Both the position numbers and the translations under genes were made by a program. A DNA stretch of 28,206 nt from JAFDBW01 sp963723355 (GTDB lineage: Bacteria > Desulfobacterota > Desulfuromonadia > Desulfuromonadales > BM103). Below the pieces are notes generated by a model, which saw only the letters and a list, made by a program, of their open reading frames with translations, was not told where the DNA came from and did no database searches. This document shows positions 1 to 8,460 of this stretch, one piece after another (positions within the stretch are counted from its first letter, which is position 1; each line of letters begins with the position of its first letter). The stretch is taken from the NCBI GenBank assembly GCA_963723355.1, contig CAVRQQ010000026.1:1-28206 (forward strand). The letters run 5' to 3'.

Positions 1-350
1 CGGAAAGAGATCTCATCAATAGATTTCAGGTCGTGGGGCGATTCCATCGCCAGGGTTAATTTCTTGCCGTTGACAGATACGGGAACGACCTTGTGCTTTT
101 CTGCCAGCTCAGGGCTGATAATGTTGATGACATGTTCGGGAATATTCTCAAGCTGGTTAGGTTTCAGGCAGGGGAGGTTAAGGAGATGCGCCAGGATTTC
201 GGCAAGCACGTTTTCGGTGATTAAGCCCATCTCAATCAGGATCGTGCCGAGCGTGCCGCCAAAAATGACCTGGGCCTGCAAAGCTTCTTCTAGCTGAGCC
301 TGGGTGAGCAGATTTTTCTTGATCAGTAATTCGCCGAGTCTGATAGCCAT
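1..350 (-). CDS. GspE N-terminal (MshEN) domain protein, partial
   Basis: Reading the minus strand from the ATG at 350-348 gives an open frame of 116 codons that runs off the window at position 1, so the C-terminus is missing. It begins MAIRLGELLIKKNLLT and continues with the repeated short helix pattern of the MshEN/GspE_N domain (LGTILIEMGLITENVLAEIL, then a PEL-AEKHKVVPV segment). That domain forms the N-terminus of type II secretion and type IV pilus ATPases, and some family members bind cyclic di-GMP through it. Whether an ATPase core, another domain or nothing follows cannot be seen. The gene starts 18 bases after the stop of the M23 peptidase gene on the same strand, so the two are probably co-transcribed. 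A G-rich stretch (AGGGGG) 7 bases before the ATG can serve as ribosome binding site. Confidence 0.85.
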   Translation of the reverse strand, partial: MAIRLGELLIKKNLLTQAQLEEALQAQVIFGGTLGTILIEMGLITENVLAEILAHLLNLPCLKPNQLENIPEHVINIISPELAEKHKVVPVSVNGKKLTLAMESPHDLKSIDEISF

Positions 351-368
351 GAAGTGCCCCCTAGGATT

Positions 369-1681
369 CTACTGGATAACAGTGGTGTCAGCTGAATGCC
401 GTTGAGCCTTTTTGACCGGCTGTTGATCGGCCAGTGAGGCGCTAAGGCCAGCAGCCTTGAGTTTGAAATCAGCCAGGTTCTCCGCAGAGACCGGTTTGGC
501 TGACGGAGCTTTGACCCGGTGCGGATTGACCGGAGCACCATTTTTGTACATCCGGAAACAGAGATGAGGCCCGGTGGCAAGGCCTGTACTGCCGACATAG
601 CCGATCGTTTGCCCCTGTGCAACCCGCTTGCCCTGAGCGATCCCCCTGGCAAAACCTTTCATGTGCAGGTACAGGGTCTCGTAGCTGCTGTGTGCCTGAT
701 CTTCAGATAATTGCCATTCCCCCGGGTGTAACCCTTTTTGATAACGATACCGTCGCCGACAGTTTTGATCGGTGTCCCTGGCCGTGCTGCATAATCGATC
801 GCCGGGTGGGATTTCCAGGTCTTGGTGATCGGGTGAAAGCGGCGCATGGTGAATCCGGACGAGATCCGCGAAAAGGAGAGTGGCGCCTTGAGGAAGGCTT
901 TGCGCAGGCTCTGCCCTTCGGCATCGAAATAATCCGGGCGGCGGTCGCCGTCCTGGTAGAGAAAGGCCTGGAAGGTTTCACCCTGGTTGGTGAACTCCGC
1001 CGCCAGGATATGGCCGTAGCCGGCCGGTTGACCATCCCGGTAACGTTTTTCCACCAGTGCCTGGAACGAGTCGCCTTTGCGGATATCAAGGATAAAATCG
1101 ATGTCCCAGGCAAAAATATCAGCCAGGTTCATGGCCAGAACATCGCTTTCTCCGGTGCTTTTGACCGCTTCGAACAAGCTGGTTTCAATCTTGCCCCGCA
1201 CGCCAACGGTTTCGGTCGTATAAGGGATCGGGACCTTTTGCACGGAGAAGTCTTCCGCCTCGCGGGTAATAATCAGCTGTTCATCGTGGTCGATGTCGTA
1301 CTCGAATCGTTCAAAGTCATCATTGCTCAGGCAGAGCCGGTATGCTTGCCCGGCACTAAGACGGGAGAGTGGGAAGACCGACTTGCACAGCTTGCTCAGC
1401 TCGTAAATCTCTCCTGCCGAGAAGTAGTCTCCCAAAATGCCGGTCGCCGTATCGCCCTGGGCGACGGTCCCCTTGATGATCTCCTTGCGGATTTCCGGGA
1501 CCGGTGGCGGTAATGCTGCCGGCTCCGCCATGTTGGCCTCGGTGCTGGTGACTGTCTGACGCAGGAACAGCGGAATGACAAGCAGGGCGCCCAGGACCAG
1601 GAACAGCCAGAGACGCAGGCGCGGGGTTGATTTGCGGCGGTTTGTCGATGATGATTTAGGCGGATGAAAATCGAAATTCAA
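369..1681 (-). pseudogene. M23 family murein endopeptidase (MepM/Csd3-like), frameshifted
   Basis: As written the gene is split in two frames: 1681-659 carries the N-terminal 340 residues and 662-369 carries the remainder. Joining them at about 690-694 restores a protein of roughly 436 residues. Residues 22-44 form one membrane anchor after a basic N-terminus. A central region resembles the OapA/Csd3 type N-terminal domain, and the C-terminus is a LytM/M23 zinc peptidase. Zinc and catalytic motifs are visible: SHPAIDYA (H and D ligands), ETLYLHM (catalytic His), and GPHLCF in place of the usual HxH. Such enzymes cut peptide cross-links in periplasmic peptidoglycan. The first frame begins at a TTG with AGGGAAAG upstream. 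Single-base loss in CACAACAGC (now CACACAGC) would explain the break, so this may be a sequencing error in an intact gene. Confidence 0.85.
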
Positions 1682-1887
1682 GAGTCTTTCCCTGCGTGAA
1701 TCAAGAGTTAACTTCCCGAAAAATAAAATTTATCCATGATATCAGCCCTGTGCTGAATTTGTCTAGAAATCTGTTGACCATGGTGTCGTATTTATCCTGA
1801 TTTGCGAATTGGCCCCTACCGGTTTTGCTTGTCATGGGCGGGCAGGATAAGGTACTAAGTTGAGGCATGCCAACAAAGGAGACTCGC

Positions 1888-3024
1888 ATGGTTAACCGGC
1901 AACGTCTGAGTGATGAATTTGCCCGTCTGGCGGCAATCAACAGCCCGCCTTTGCATGAAAATGCGATTGCCAGGTACCTGGCCGGGCGCCTCGAAAAACT
2001 TGGTGCCGAAGTGATTTTTGACAATGCCGCTGAAGCAACCGGTGGCGAAGTCGGCAACCTGGTCGCCAGCTTTGCAGGACAGGGCAGGTCCTCAGAACCA
2101 CTCCTCTTCTCCGTACACATGGACACAGTCGAGCCGGGAGGGCAAGTCGAACCGGTCCTGCGAGAGGGTGTTTTCTTTAGTGCCGGCGACACGGTTCTTG
2201 GTGCCGATGACAAGGCCGGGGTCGCCGAACTTATTGAGGCTCTGCAAGTTATCCGCGAGCGGAAGGTCCCGCACGGGCCACTTGAAGTAGTGATCACAAT
2301 CGCCGAAGAGATCGGCCTGGTTGGCGCGAAACATCTTGATTTCGGTTTGCTCAAGTCCAGGCGAGGCTATGCACTGGATACGGAAGGCATCGGCTGGATG
2401 GTCCTCAAGGCCCCGGCCGCGAACATTTTGCAGATCGATATCGAGGGGATTGCCGCTCATGCCGGAATGGCCCCCGAGCTCGGACTGTCGGCAATACAGA
2501 CGGCCTCCCTGGCAATCAGCCGGATGCATCTGGGCCGGATTGATCGGCAAACGACTGCCAATATCGGTAAAATAGAGGGTGGCGTCGCCCGCAATATCGT
2601 GCCGCAAAATGTTTCAATTGTCGGCGAAGCACGCAGTCACGATACGGACAAACTCGCGAGACAGACAGCGCACATGCTAGCCTGTTTTGAACAGGCAGCC
2701 GACGAAATGACGCGCATCATCGATGGCCGGCAGGTCCGGCCTCAAATCCGCGCCGAGGTCCGCCCGGATTTCCCCAGCATGGCCGTCGCCGAGGATGCAC
2801 CGGTTGTCGCACTGGCCAGGTCCGCTGCAGCAACCCTGGGCCAGGAACTCAAGGTGAGACTCGGTGGGGGGGGCAGCGATGCCAACATCTTCAATGGCCA
2901 CGGCATAGAGATGATTATCCTGGCAACCGGCATGCAGAAGGTCCATACCCACGAAGAATATGTGGCCGTTGCCGACATGGTCAGGGTTGCAGAGCTGCTT
3001 GTCGAGATTATCAGGCAGGCTTGA
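1888..3024 (+). CDS. M20/M25/M40 family zinc peptidase, PepT/YqjE-like
   Basis: A 378-residue cytosolic di-zinc aminopeptidase or deacylase of the M20 clan, closest in look to tripeptidase T-like proteins. The metal and catalytic motifs are in order: H77 and D79 in SVHMDTV, D107-D108 in GADDKAG, the catalytic and ligand glutamates E140-E141 in IAEEIGLVG, D164 in ALDTEG, and a late H355 in KVHTHEEYV. A lid (dimerisation) insertion lies between residues about 175 and 285. The frame is open from an ATG at 1867, but the ATG at 1888 has an AAAGGAG ribosome site at the right distance and is preferred. It stands alone on the plus strand, convergent with srkA. The substrate cannot be told from sequence; peptidase activity is a family-based guess. 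Confidence 0.88.
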   Translation: MVNRQRLSDEFARLAAINSPPLHENAIARYLAGRLEKLGAEVIFDNAAEATGGEVGNLVASFAGQGRSSEPLLFSVHMDTVEPGGQVEPVLREGVFFSAGDTVLGADDKAGVAELIEALQVIRERKVPHGPLEVVITIAEEIGLVGAKHLDFGLLKSRRGYALDTEGIGWMVLKAPAANILQIDIEGIAAHAGMAPELGLSAIQTASLAISRMHLGRIDRQTTANIGKIEGGVARNIVPQNVSIVGEARSHDTDKLARQTAHMLACFEQAADEMTRIIDGRQVRPQIRAEVRPDFPSMAVAEDAPVVALARSAAATLGQELKVRLGGGGSDANIFNGHGIEMIILATGMQKVHTHEEYVAVADMVRVAELLVEIIRQA

Positions 3025-3080
3025 TGTCCGAGAGGTTTAAAGAGCAAAGCTGGCCGAGGAGAAAGCTCGGACCATGACTG

Positions 3081-4072
3081 TCAGCACGTTTCGAGCGGCA
3101 GTTCGTTCAACGCTGCCATCTGTTCGCGTAACTGCAGGATGTGTTCTCCCCAGTAGCGGGTCGTGTTGAACCAGGGGAAATGGTGCGGAAAGGCCGGATC
3201 ATCCCAGCGTCGGGCCAGCCAGGCGCAATAGTGCAGAATCCTCAAGGTTCGCAACGCTTCCACGAGTTGCAATTGTTTCGGGCGGAAATCGTAAAATTCG
3301 TTGTAGCCTTCCACAATCTCGGCCAGTTGCGCGGTCTGGCGCACGCGGTCTCCCGAAAGCATCATCCAGATATCCTGAATCGCCGGGGCCGTCCTGGCAT
3401 CATCGAAGTCGACAAAATGCGGCGCCTCTCCCCGCCACAGGACATTGCCGGCGTGACAGTCGCCGTGGGTGCGAATCAACGGCGTGCTGTCAAATACGAC
3501 CAGCAATTCGTCAAGTGACTGGAGCAGGTCACTGGTCAATGCATCGTAGTTCGCCTTGTATTCCGGGATAATGAACGCGTCGCTGATCAGGGCGACGGAT
3601 TCATGGCCGAAAGATTTACAGTCAAGTCGTGGGCGATGTTCGAAAGGCCGGGTCGCGGCAATCGCATGCATGCGCCCCAGGGTCCGACCCATGATCAGGA
3701 GGTTGTCGAGGTTGTCGAACTCCGGGGCGTGGCCGCCCTGACGTGGATACAGGGCGAAGCGAAAGCCCTGATAATGGAAGAGGCTCTCTCCCTGTTCGTT
3801 GACAATTGGAGCGACGACCGGCAGTTCGTGCTCTACGAGTTCGAAACAGAACCGGTGCTCCTCGATGATCTGCTCATCGCTCCAGCGTCCTGGGCGGTAG
3901 AATTTGACGATCAGCGGGTCGCTGTCCTCTATCCCGACCTGGTAGACCCGGTTTTCATAACTGTTCAGGGCGAACGTCCTGCAGTCGCATAGAAACCGCA
4001 GCTTTCGACGGCATCCATGATGAAGCTGGGTGTCAGGGCTTCGAATGGGTGTCGGGTTGATGTCTCTGACAT
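3081..4072 (-). pseudogene. srkA: Stress response kinase A (SrkA/YihE-like), frameshifted
   Basis: The start ATG at 4072 opens MSETSTRHPFEALTP, which fits the SrkA N-terminus, but this frame stops near 3968. The rest continues in another frame from about 3982 (RTFALNSYENRVYQVGIED) to the stop at 3081, giving a normal family length of about 330 residues when joined. The kinase signatures are intact: RTHGDCHAGNVLW is the catalytic loop and HFVDFDDA holds the metal-binding aspartate. SrkA is a Ser/Thr kinase of the APH/choline-kinase fold that protects cells under envelope and oxidative stress. One G missing in ACTGGCAGG (now ACTGCAGG on the coding strand) would restore the frame exactly, so an error in the sequence is likely. 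It lies 31 bases after the threonine aldolase gene on the same strand. Confidence 0.88.
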
Positions 4073-4103
4073 GAAAGGTTCGAGATGAGGCCCGCGAGAA
4101 ACG

Positions 4104-5144
4104 CTACGGAGCCTGCATGACCTCCCGGATGTCGTTCGACAGGGCGGAAATGTCCTCATCGGTCGTTGCCCAGGAGCACATGAAGCGGCAGTGCCCGGAG
4201 CCGATGAAAGTATAAAAGACCCAGCCCCTGTTGTGCAGGGTGGTGACAACCCTCTCCGGGAGCTCGACGAAAACGGCGTTGGCTTCGGTAGGATGGACCA
4301 GGGTGACACCGGGAATCTCGGCAAGAGTGTCGGACAATTTGCGGGCGCAGGCGTTGGCGTGCCCGGCGTGCCTGAGAATTGTATCGTCCTTCAGCAGCCC
4401 GAGCCAGGGGGCGGAGAGATAGCGCATCTTCGATGCCAGCTGTCCGGCTTGTTTACAGCGGTAATCAAATTCGTTGGCGAGTTTCCGATCGAAAAAGACC
4501 ACGGCTTCGCCCATCGGCATGCCGCACTTGGTGCCGCCGAAAGTGAGTACGTCAACTCCCGCACGCCAGGTCAGTTCCTTGGGGTGAATTTGCAGGGCAG
4601 CGACGGCGTTGGCGAAACGCGCTCCGTCCATATGCAGCTTGAGGTCAAGCCGCTTGGCCAGGCCGTGGACCGCCACCAGTTCTTCCGGAGTGTACAGAGT
4701 CCCGAGCTCCGTGGACTGGGTCAGCGACAGGACCTTCGGCTTCGGGTAGTGGATGTCAATGCGCTTCTTGACCGTGTGTTCGACTTCGACCAGATCGACC
4801 TTGCCGTTGTCACCGCCGACGGTCAGCAGCTTGGTGCCGTTGGAAAAGAATTCGCTGGCACCGCATTCATCGGTTTCGACGTGGGCCATATCGTGGCAGA
4901 TGACGCTGTGGTACGACTGGCAGAGTGACGCCAGGGCCAGGGAGTTGGCGGCCGTCCCGTTAAAGACGAAAAAAACCTCACAGTCGGTGTCGAAAAAAAC
5001 GCGCAGCGCATCACACGCCTTGGCTGTCCAGGGGTCGTTACCATAACTGGTTGCGTAACCGTTGTCGGCTTCCTGCAGTGCCTGCCAGGCTTCCGGGCAG
5101 ATGCCGGCGTAGTTGTCGCTGGCGAACTGGTTTTTGGTCGTCAT
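4104..5144 (-). CDS. ltaE: Low-specificity L-threonine aldolase
   Basis: A complete 346-residue PLP enzyme of the beta-eliminating lyase/aminotransferase fold-type I family. It cleaves L-threonine or L-allo-threonine to glycine and acetaldehyde in the cytosol. Visible marks are the phosphate-binding FNGTAAN segment (residues 61-67), the HMDGARFANA motif with the cofactor-binding aspartate D173, and the Schiff-base lysine K206 in TFGGTKCG. Length and motif order match the Pseudomonas-type enzymes. The start at 5144 has only a weak AGAG ribosome site. It is followed on the same strand, after 31 bases, by srkA, which suggests a shared transcript though no functional link is known to me. Confidence 0.93.
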   Translation of the reverse strand: MTTKNQFASDNYAGICPEAWQALQEADNGYATSYGNDPWTAKACDALRVFFDTDCEVFFVFNGTAANSLALASLCQSYHSVICHDMAHVETDECGASEFFSNGTKLLTVGGDNGKVDLVEVEHTVKKRIDIHYPKPKVLSLTQSTELGTLYTPEELVAVHGLAKRLDLKLHMDGARFANAVAALQIHPKELTWRAGVDVLTFGGTKCGMPMGEAVVFFDRKLANEFDYRCKQAGQLASKMRYLSAPWLGLLKDDTILRHAGHANACARKLSDTLAEIPGVTLVHPTEANAVFVELPERVVTTLHNRGWVFYTFIGSGHCRFMCSWATTDEDISALSNDIREVMQAP

Positions 5145-5231
5145 TGGTATTCTCTTCTGTTGATCGGTGGCTGGTTACGTTTGAGACTATAGCGAATCAG
5201 CATCATTAACGCAAAGGGGCAAAGTAAATGG

Positions 5232-5269
5232 AGGCGCAAAAGGGGTGCGGATGCTCCCCTGTTGCGCCT
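5232..5269 (-). terminator. Stem-loop after the M16 peptidase gene
   Basis: AGGCGCAA at 5232-5239 pairs perfectly with TTGCGCCT at 5262-5269, and GGGG (5242-5245) pairs with CCCC (5255-5258) inside it, separated by a 2x2 internal loop. It lies 44 bases beyond the stop of the minus-strand M16 gene. On that strand it is followed by a weak T-containing tail (CCATTTACTTT), so it is a plausible but imperfect intrinsic terminator. Confidence 0.5.
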
Positions 5270-5312
5270 CTGATGTCTCCAATAAAGTCTCTCAACGCAA
5301 ACCTGTTGCCGT

Positions 5313-8270
5313 TCACTCGAACCGCTTCATGCGGGTGTTCATCTTCAGCAGGGTCTCTTCCGCTTTGCTGAATATCTCCTCACCAGCAAGGATGCCGACC
5401 GAGCTGCCTGCAAAAGGTTGTTCGAGATAGGTTTGCGCTACTCTGGCCAGCTGCTTCTGGTCGACCTCAAGAATCCCGTTGCGGAAAGTCTGGATCATGT
5501 CGTGAGTCATCCCTTGCTGCTGGTGGATGAATTCGCGATATCCCCGACTGCCCGGAGAGAGGGGGCGATCCAGTTCGGCAAAAGCGGTGAGGATCGATTG
5601 CTTGACCATCTCGGCGCTGAAGTCCCCTTGGCATGCCCACTCGACAGCCTGGCGGTAGACATCCAGGGTCCTTTCCAGGTGCGGATCGCGGTATGAGAGC
5701 ATGGAGAAGAGGCCTCCATCGGCGTTGTATCCGGCCATGCCGCCATAGGCGCCGCCTTTTTCGCGGATCTCGCGGTGCAGGAAATCGGCGCGCAGCAGCT
5801 TGGCCAGAACGATCAGCGCCGGGGCGTCGGGGTGCGTGTACGGAACAGTCCGAAAAACCCGTGAGACATAAGCGACCGGCAGATTGTATTGCCAGGCCGT
5901 GGATGTCGCCTGGCTTGTGAAAGGTCTATCCCGGCCATCGCCGGACAGCGCCTTACCCGGAAGTGCGGCAAGCAGTTCCGCCAACGGCGCATGCATCGTC
6001 TGCCGGGTCGACTCCTCGGTGGTGACCGCGCCGGTGACACGTGCTGTAGTGAATAGCTCTGCGGCAATTGCGGCAAACGTGTCAGCCAGGGTCGCGAGAC
6101 CACTCTCGTCCAGATCACTGGCGGTCCGGATGATCTGGGTCTGGCTCATGCCGCTCCATTCCTCGCGTTGCGCGGCCGTGGGGGTCAATGATGCCGCTGC
6201 CGCACGTGCAGCGAAAGAGTGGCCTGCCCCGGGGATCGAGTTCTCCATTGACGTCCTGACCTGGCCGATGACCGTGCGCAGCCTGTCGAGATCGGTGAAA
6301 TCAGGAGCGGTGAGTATATCGGTGATGATTCCGCAGAGTTTTTCCTGGTTGCGGCCCAGGGCCTTGCCCTTGAGTTCCAGCACCGGTTGCATGATGTCGA
6401 GGTCGGCCGGACTTTCCAGCAGGTTGGTGCCGAAACGAATGCCACCGGTTGCAGCAGTGATGCGTCGCGACATGGCCAGGTAGTCATGCCCTGCGGCACC
6501 GATCTGCGGCAGGAGTGCACCGAAAATCGGCAGGTAGGGGCGCAAGCTGTCATCCAGGCCGTTGGTGTTGAACTGCAGGTTCAGGTAGGTGATGCCGTTG
6601 GTCGGCTGATTGAACCAGAAGGTTTTGCAGCCGGAGATCTGCTCTGTGTGAAACGGCGTCGTCGGTTCATCGATCTCGATGTCCGAAAGTTCGAGGATCG
6701 GCAGACAGCTCGTATCGTCCTGGGCTTCCTGGCTCTTTTGCAGCTCCGCCGCTTTGGTCTTGATCCCGGCGATTGCTGCTTCATCGAGATGCTCGCGAAT
6801 TCCGTCGAGGCGTTCGGCAAAGGCCTGTTCTTCGCGTTGGGCATGCTCGGGATCAGGGCGCAGTAGCAGGGTGACACGATGCGGATTGTCGAGCAGGTGG
6901 CGGCGGATCAACTGTGGGAAGAATTGCGGGTCAGCCGTAGCGCTTCTCAGCCGCACCAGGTTGTCGCCGATCATCAGCGTGCTCAACGGGTCGTCGGCGT
7001 GCAGCCACGGGCCGAACAGGCGCATCATCAAGCCGAGGCCGTAAGGATACTGGTCGCCGGTTACTTCACGGTTGGCAAACTCGTACTGGTGAAGGGCGGC
7101 GTCGATTCGCTCCTGCGGCAGGCCCTGTTCGGCGACCTGTGCCAGGGTGTCGAGAATCACCTTTTCAATCTCCGGCATTTTCTCCGGGTCTGTCCCCTGC
7201 AGGCCGGCGGCAAGGTAGGTGTCGCGATAGTCATCGTGATATCCGGTCCCCGGCGAGAGATTGCGCCCTAACCCTGATTCGATCAGGGCCTGGTAAAGGG
7301 GCGCGGCGGGATTACCAAGCAGCAGGTTTGCCAGGATGCCGGTCGTGGCACGTTCAAAGGTGTCCTCGATCGGGCAGGTCAGCCAGGCCATCTGCATCAT
7401 GCTGCGCTGCTGCATGTCGTCGTTTGCGTCGACCGGGAAAGTCCGGGTTGTCCTGACCGGTTCGGCAAAACGCTCTTCATGCGGGATCTCGCTGTCGACG
7501 GGCTGCCTGTCGAAACGGTTCAGCGCCAGCCGGTCGATCTGCAGTAAATGGTCTTCGAGGGGCAGGTTGCCATAGGTGAAGATCCAGCTGTTGCTCGGAT
7601 GGTAATAGCTCTTGTGGAACGCCCTGAGTTGCTCCCAGGTCAGCTCCGGAATCACCAGCGGCTCACCGCCGGAATTCATGCCGTAGCAGGTGGTCGGGAA
7701 AAGCGCGGCATTGAGGCGCCGGCCAAGCAGGGAGGACGGGTCGGCCATCGCCCCCTTCATTTCGTTGAAGACCACGCCCTTGATCATCAGGCTGGCCGGG
7801 TCCGCCGGGTCGGCGAAGTCGAGACGGTGGCCTTCCTGCATGAAGTCCTGCTCCCGCAGCAGGGGAAAAAAGGTGGCGTCCAGATAAATCCCCATCAGGT
7901 TGTAGAAGTCCTTGCGGTTCATGCTCGCAACCGGATAAAGGGTCCAGTCGGCTGCTGTCAGGGCATTCATGAAGGTGTTCAGGCTGCGTTTGAGCATGGC
8001 GAAGAACGGATCGCGCACCGGGTACTTCTGCGATCCGCAGAGAACTGTATGCTCGAGGATATGGGCGACGCCGGTCGAATCCGGCGGCGGGGTACGAAAA
8101 CCTACGGCGAAGACATTGTTCGGGTCGTCACAGGCCAGATGCAGCAGTCGGGCACCGGTCGGCTCATGCAGCAAGGTGACGGCTGTCAGGTTGAGTTCCG
8201 GGACCGGCAGGTGCTGTTTTGTCAAAAAACTGCCAAGCCGTTTGCCGGGCAGGGGGAGTGCGTTGTCCAT
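5313..8270 (-). CDS. M16C family zinc metallopeptidase (presequence protease-like)
   Basis: A 985-residue protein, the normal length for the single-chain M16C (PreP/pitrilysin-like) enzymes, which degrade unfolded peptides inside a closed chamber. The inverted zinc motif HxxEH is present as H70-I-L-E73-H74, followed by the conserved TVLCGSQKYPVRDPFF and NALTAADWTLYPV segments. The second, catalytically silent half contains the M16C-associated middle domain and ends in a typical RPLSPGSRGYREFI region. No signal peptide is seen, so a cytosolic role in peptide turnover is inferred. The frame is open to an ATG at 8282, but GGAG six bases before the ATG at 8270 favours the shorter start. A stem-loop follows the stop. 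Confidence 0.92.
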   Translation of the reverse strand: MDNALPLPGKRLGSFLTKQHLPVPELNLTAVTLLHEPTGARLLHLACDDPNNVFAVGFRTPPPDSTGVAHILEHTVLCGSQKYPVRDPFFAMLKRSLNTFMNALTAADWTLYPVASMNRKDFYNLMGIYLDATFFPLLREQDFMQEGHRLDFADPADPASLMIKGVVFNEMKGAMADPSSLLGRRLNAALFPTTCYGMNSGGEPLVIPELTWEQLRAFHKSYYHPSNSWIFTYGNLPLEDHLLQIDRLALNRFDRQPVDSEIPHEERFAEPVRTTRTFPVDANDDMQQRSMMQMAWLTCPIEDTFERATTGILANLLLGNPAAPLYQALIESGLGRNLSPGTGYHDDYRDTYLAAGLQGTDPEKMPEIEKVILDTLAQVAEQGLPQERIDAALHQYEFANREVTGDQYPYGLGLMMRLFGPWLHADDPLSTLMIGDNLVRLRSATADPQFFPQLIRRHLLDNPHRVTLLLRPDPEHAQREEQAFAERLDGIREHLDEAAIAGIKTKAAELQKSQEAQDDTSCLPILELSDIEIDEPTTPFHTEQISGCKTFWFNQPTNGITYLNLQFNTNGLDDSLRPYLPIFGALLPQIGAAGHDYLAMSRRITAATGGIRFGTNLLESPADLDIMQPVLELKGKALGRNQEKLCGIITDILTAPDFTDLDRLRTVIGQVRTSMENSIPGAGHSFAARAAAASLTPTAAQREEWSGMSQTQIIRTASDLDESGLATLADTFAAIAAELFTTARVTGAVTTEESTRQTMHAPLAELLAALPGKALSGDGRDRPFTSQATSTAWQYNLPVAYVSRVFRTVPYTHPDAPALIVLAKLLRADFLHREIREKGGAYGGMAGYNADGGLFSMLSYRDPHLERTLDVYRQAVEWACQGDFSAEMVKQSILTAFAELDRPLSPGSRGYREFIHQQQGMTHDMIQTFRNGILEVDQKQLARVAQTYLEQPFAGSSVGILAGEEIFSKAEETLLKMNTRMKRFE

Positions 8271-8344
8271 CAGTGGCTCCATTTCATGGTGTCATTCTGT
8301 TGATTAATTGTAGCGCACTGCTGTCTGATTGATAGTTGAGACTG

Positions 8345-8376
8345 AAAATAAAAAGCCCCACTCAGGGAGCGGGGCT
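8345..8376 (-). terminator. Intrinsic terminator of the medium-chain reductase gene
   Basis: On the minus strand AGCCCC and GGGGCT (8376-8371 and 8359-8354) form a GC stem, extended by CTC/GAG across one mismatch. It is followed immediately by TTTTTATTTT. It sits about 85 bases after the stop of the dehydrogenase gene at 8461, in the right orientation for it. Confidence 0.85.
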
Positions 8377-8460
8377 GGAGAGTAATATAGTTTTCAGAAA
8401 AATGCCAGTTGATGAGGCAGTGAATTCATTGGGTATTTAAATAAACCGTTTCCCTGAATT

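Noticed and set aside
617..1513. 298-codon open frame on the plus strand
   Set aside because: It lies antisense to the M23 peptidase, whose family motifs are clear; the translation has no recognisable pattern.
1701..2354. 217-codon open frame on the minus strand
   Set aside because: It covers the promoter region and 5' half of the M20 peptidase gene in antisense; basic, Ser-rich shadow translation with no motif.
3026..3072. GTCCGAG/CTCGGAC inverted repeat between the convergent M20 peptidase and srkA genes
   Set aside because: The loop exceeds 30 bases and no T tract follows on either strand; too weak to call a terminator.
3965..4324. 119-codon minus-strand frame ending in a SrkA-like sequence
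   Set aside because: Only the part after 4072 is SrkA; the upstream part is an out-of-frame reading of the threonine aldolase 3' end.
4191..4928. 245-codon plus-strand frame
   Set aside because: Antisense shadow of the threonine aldolase gene.
7548..8303. 251-codon plus-strand frame
   Set aside because: Antisense shadow of the M16 peptidase 5' region.
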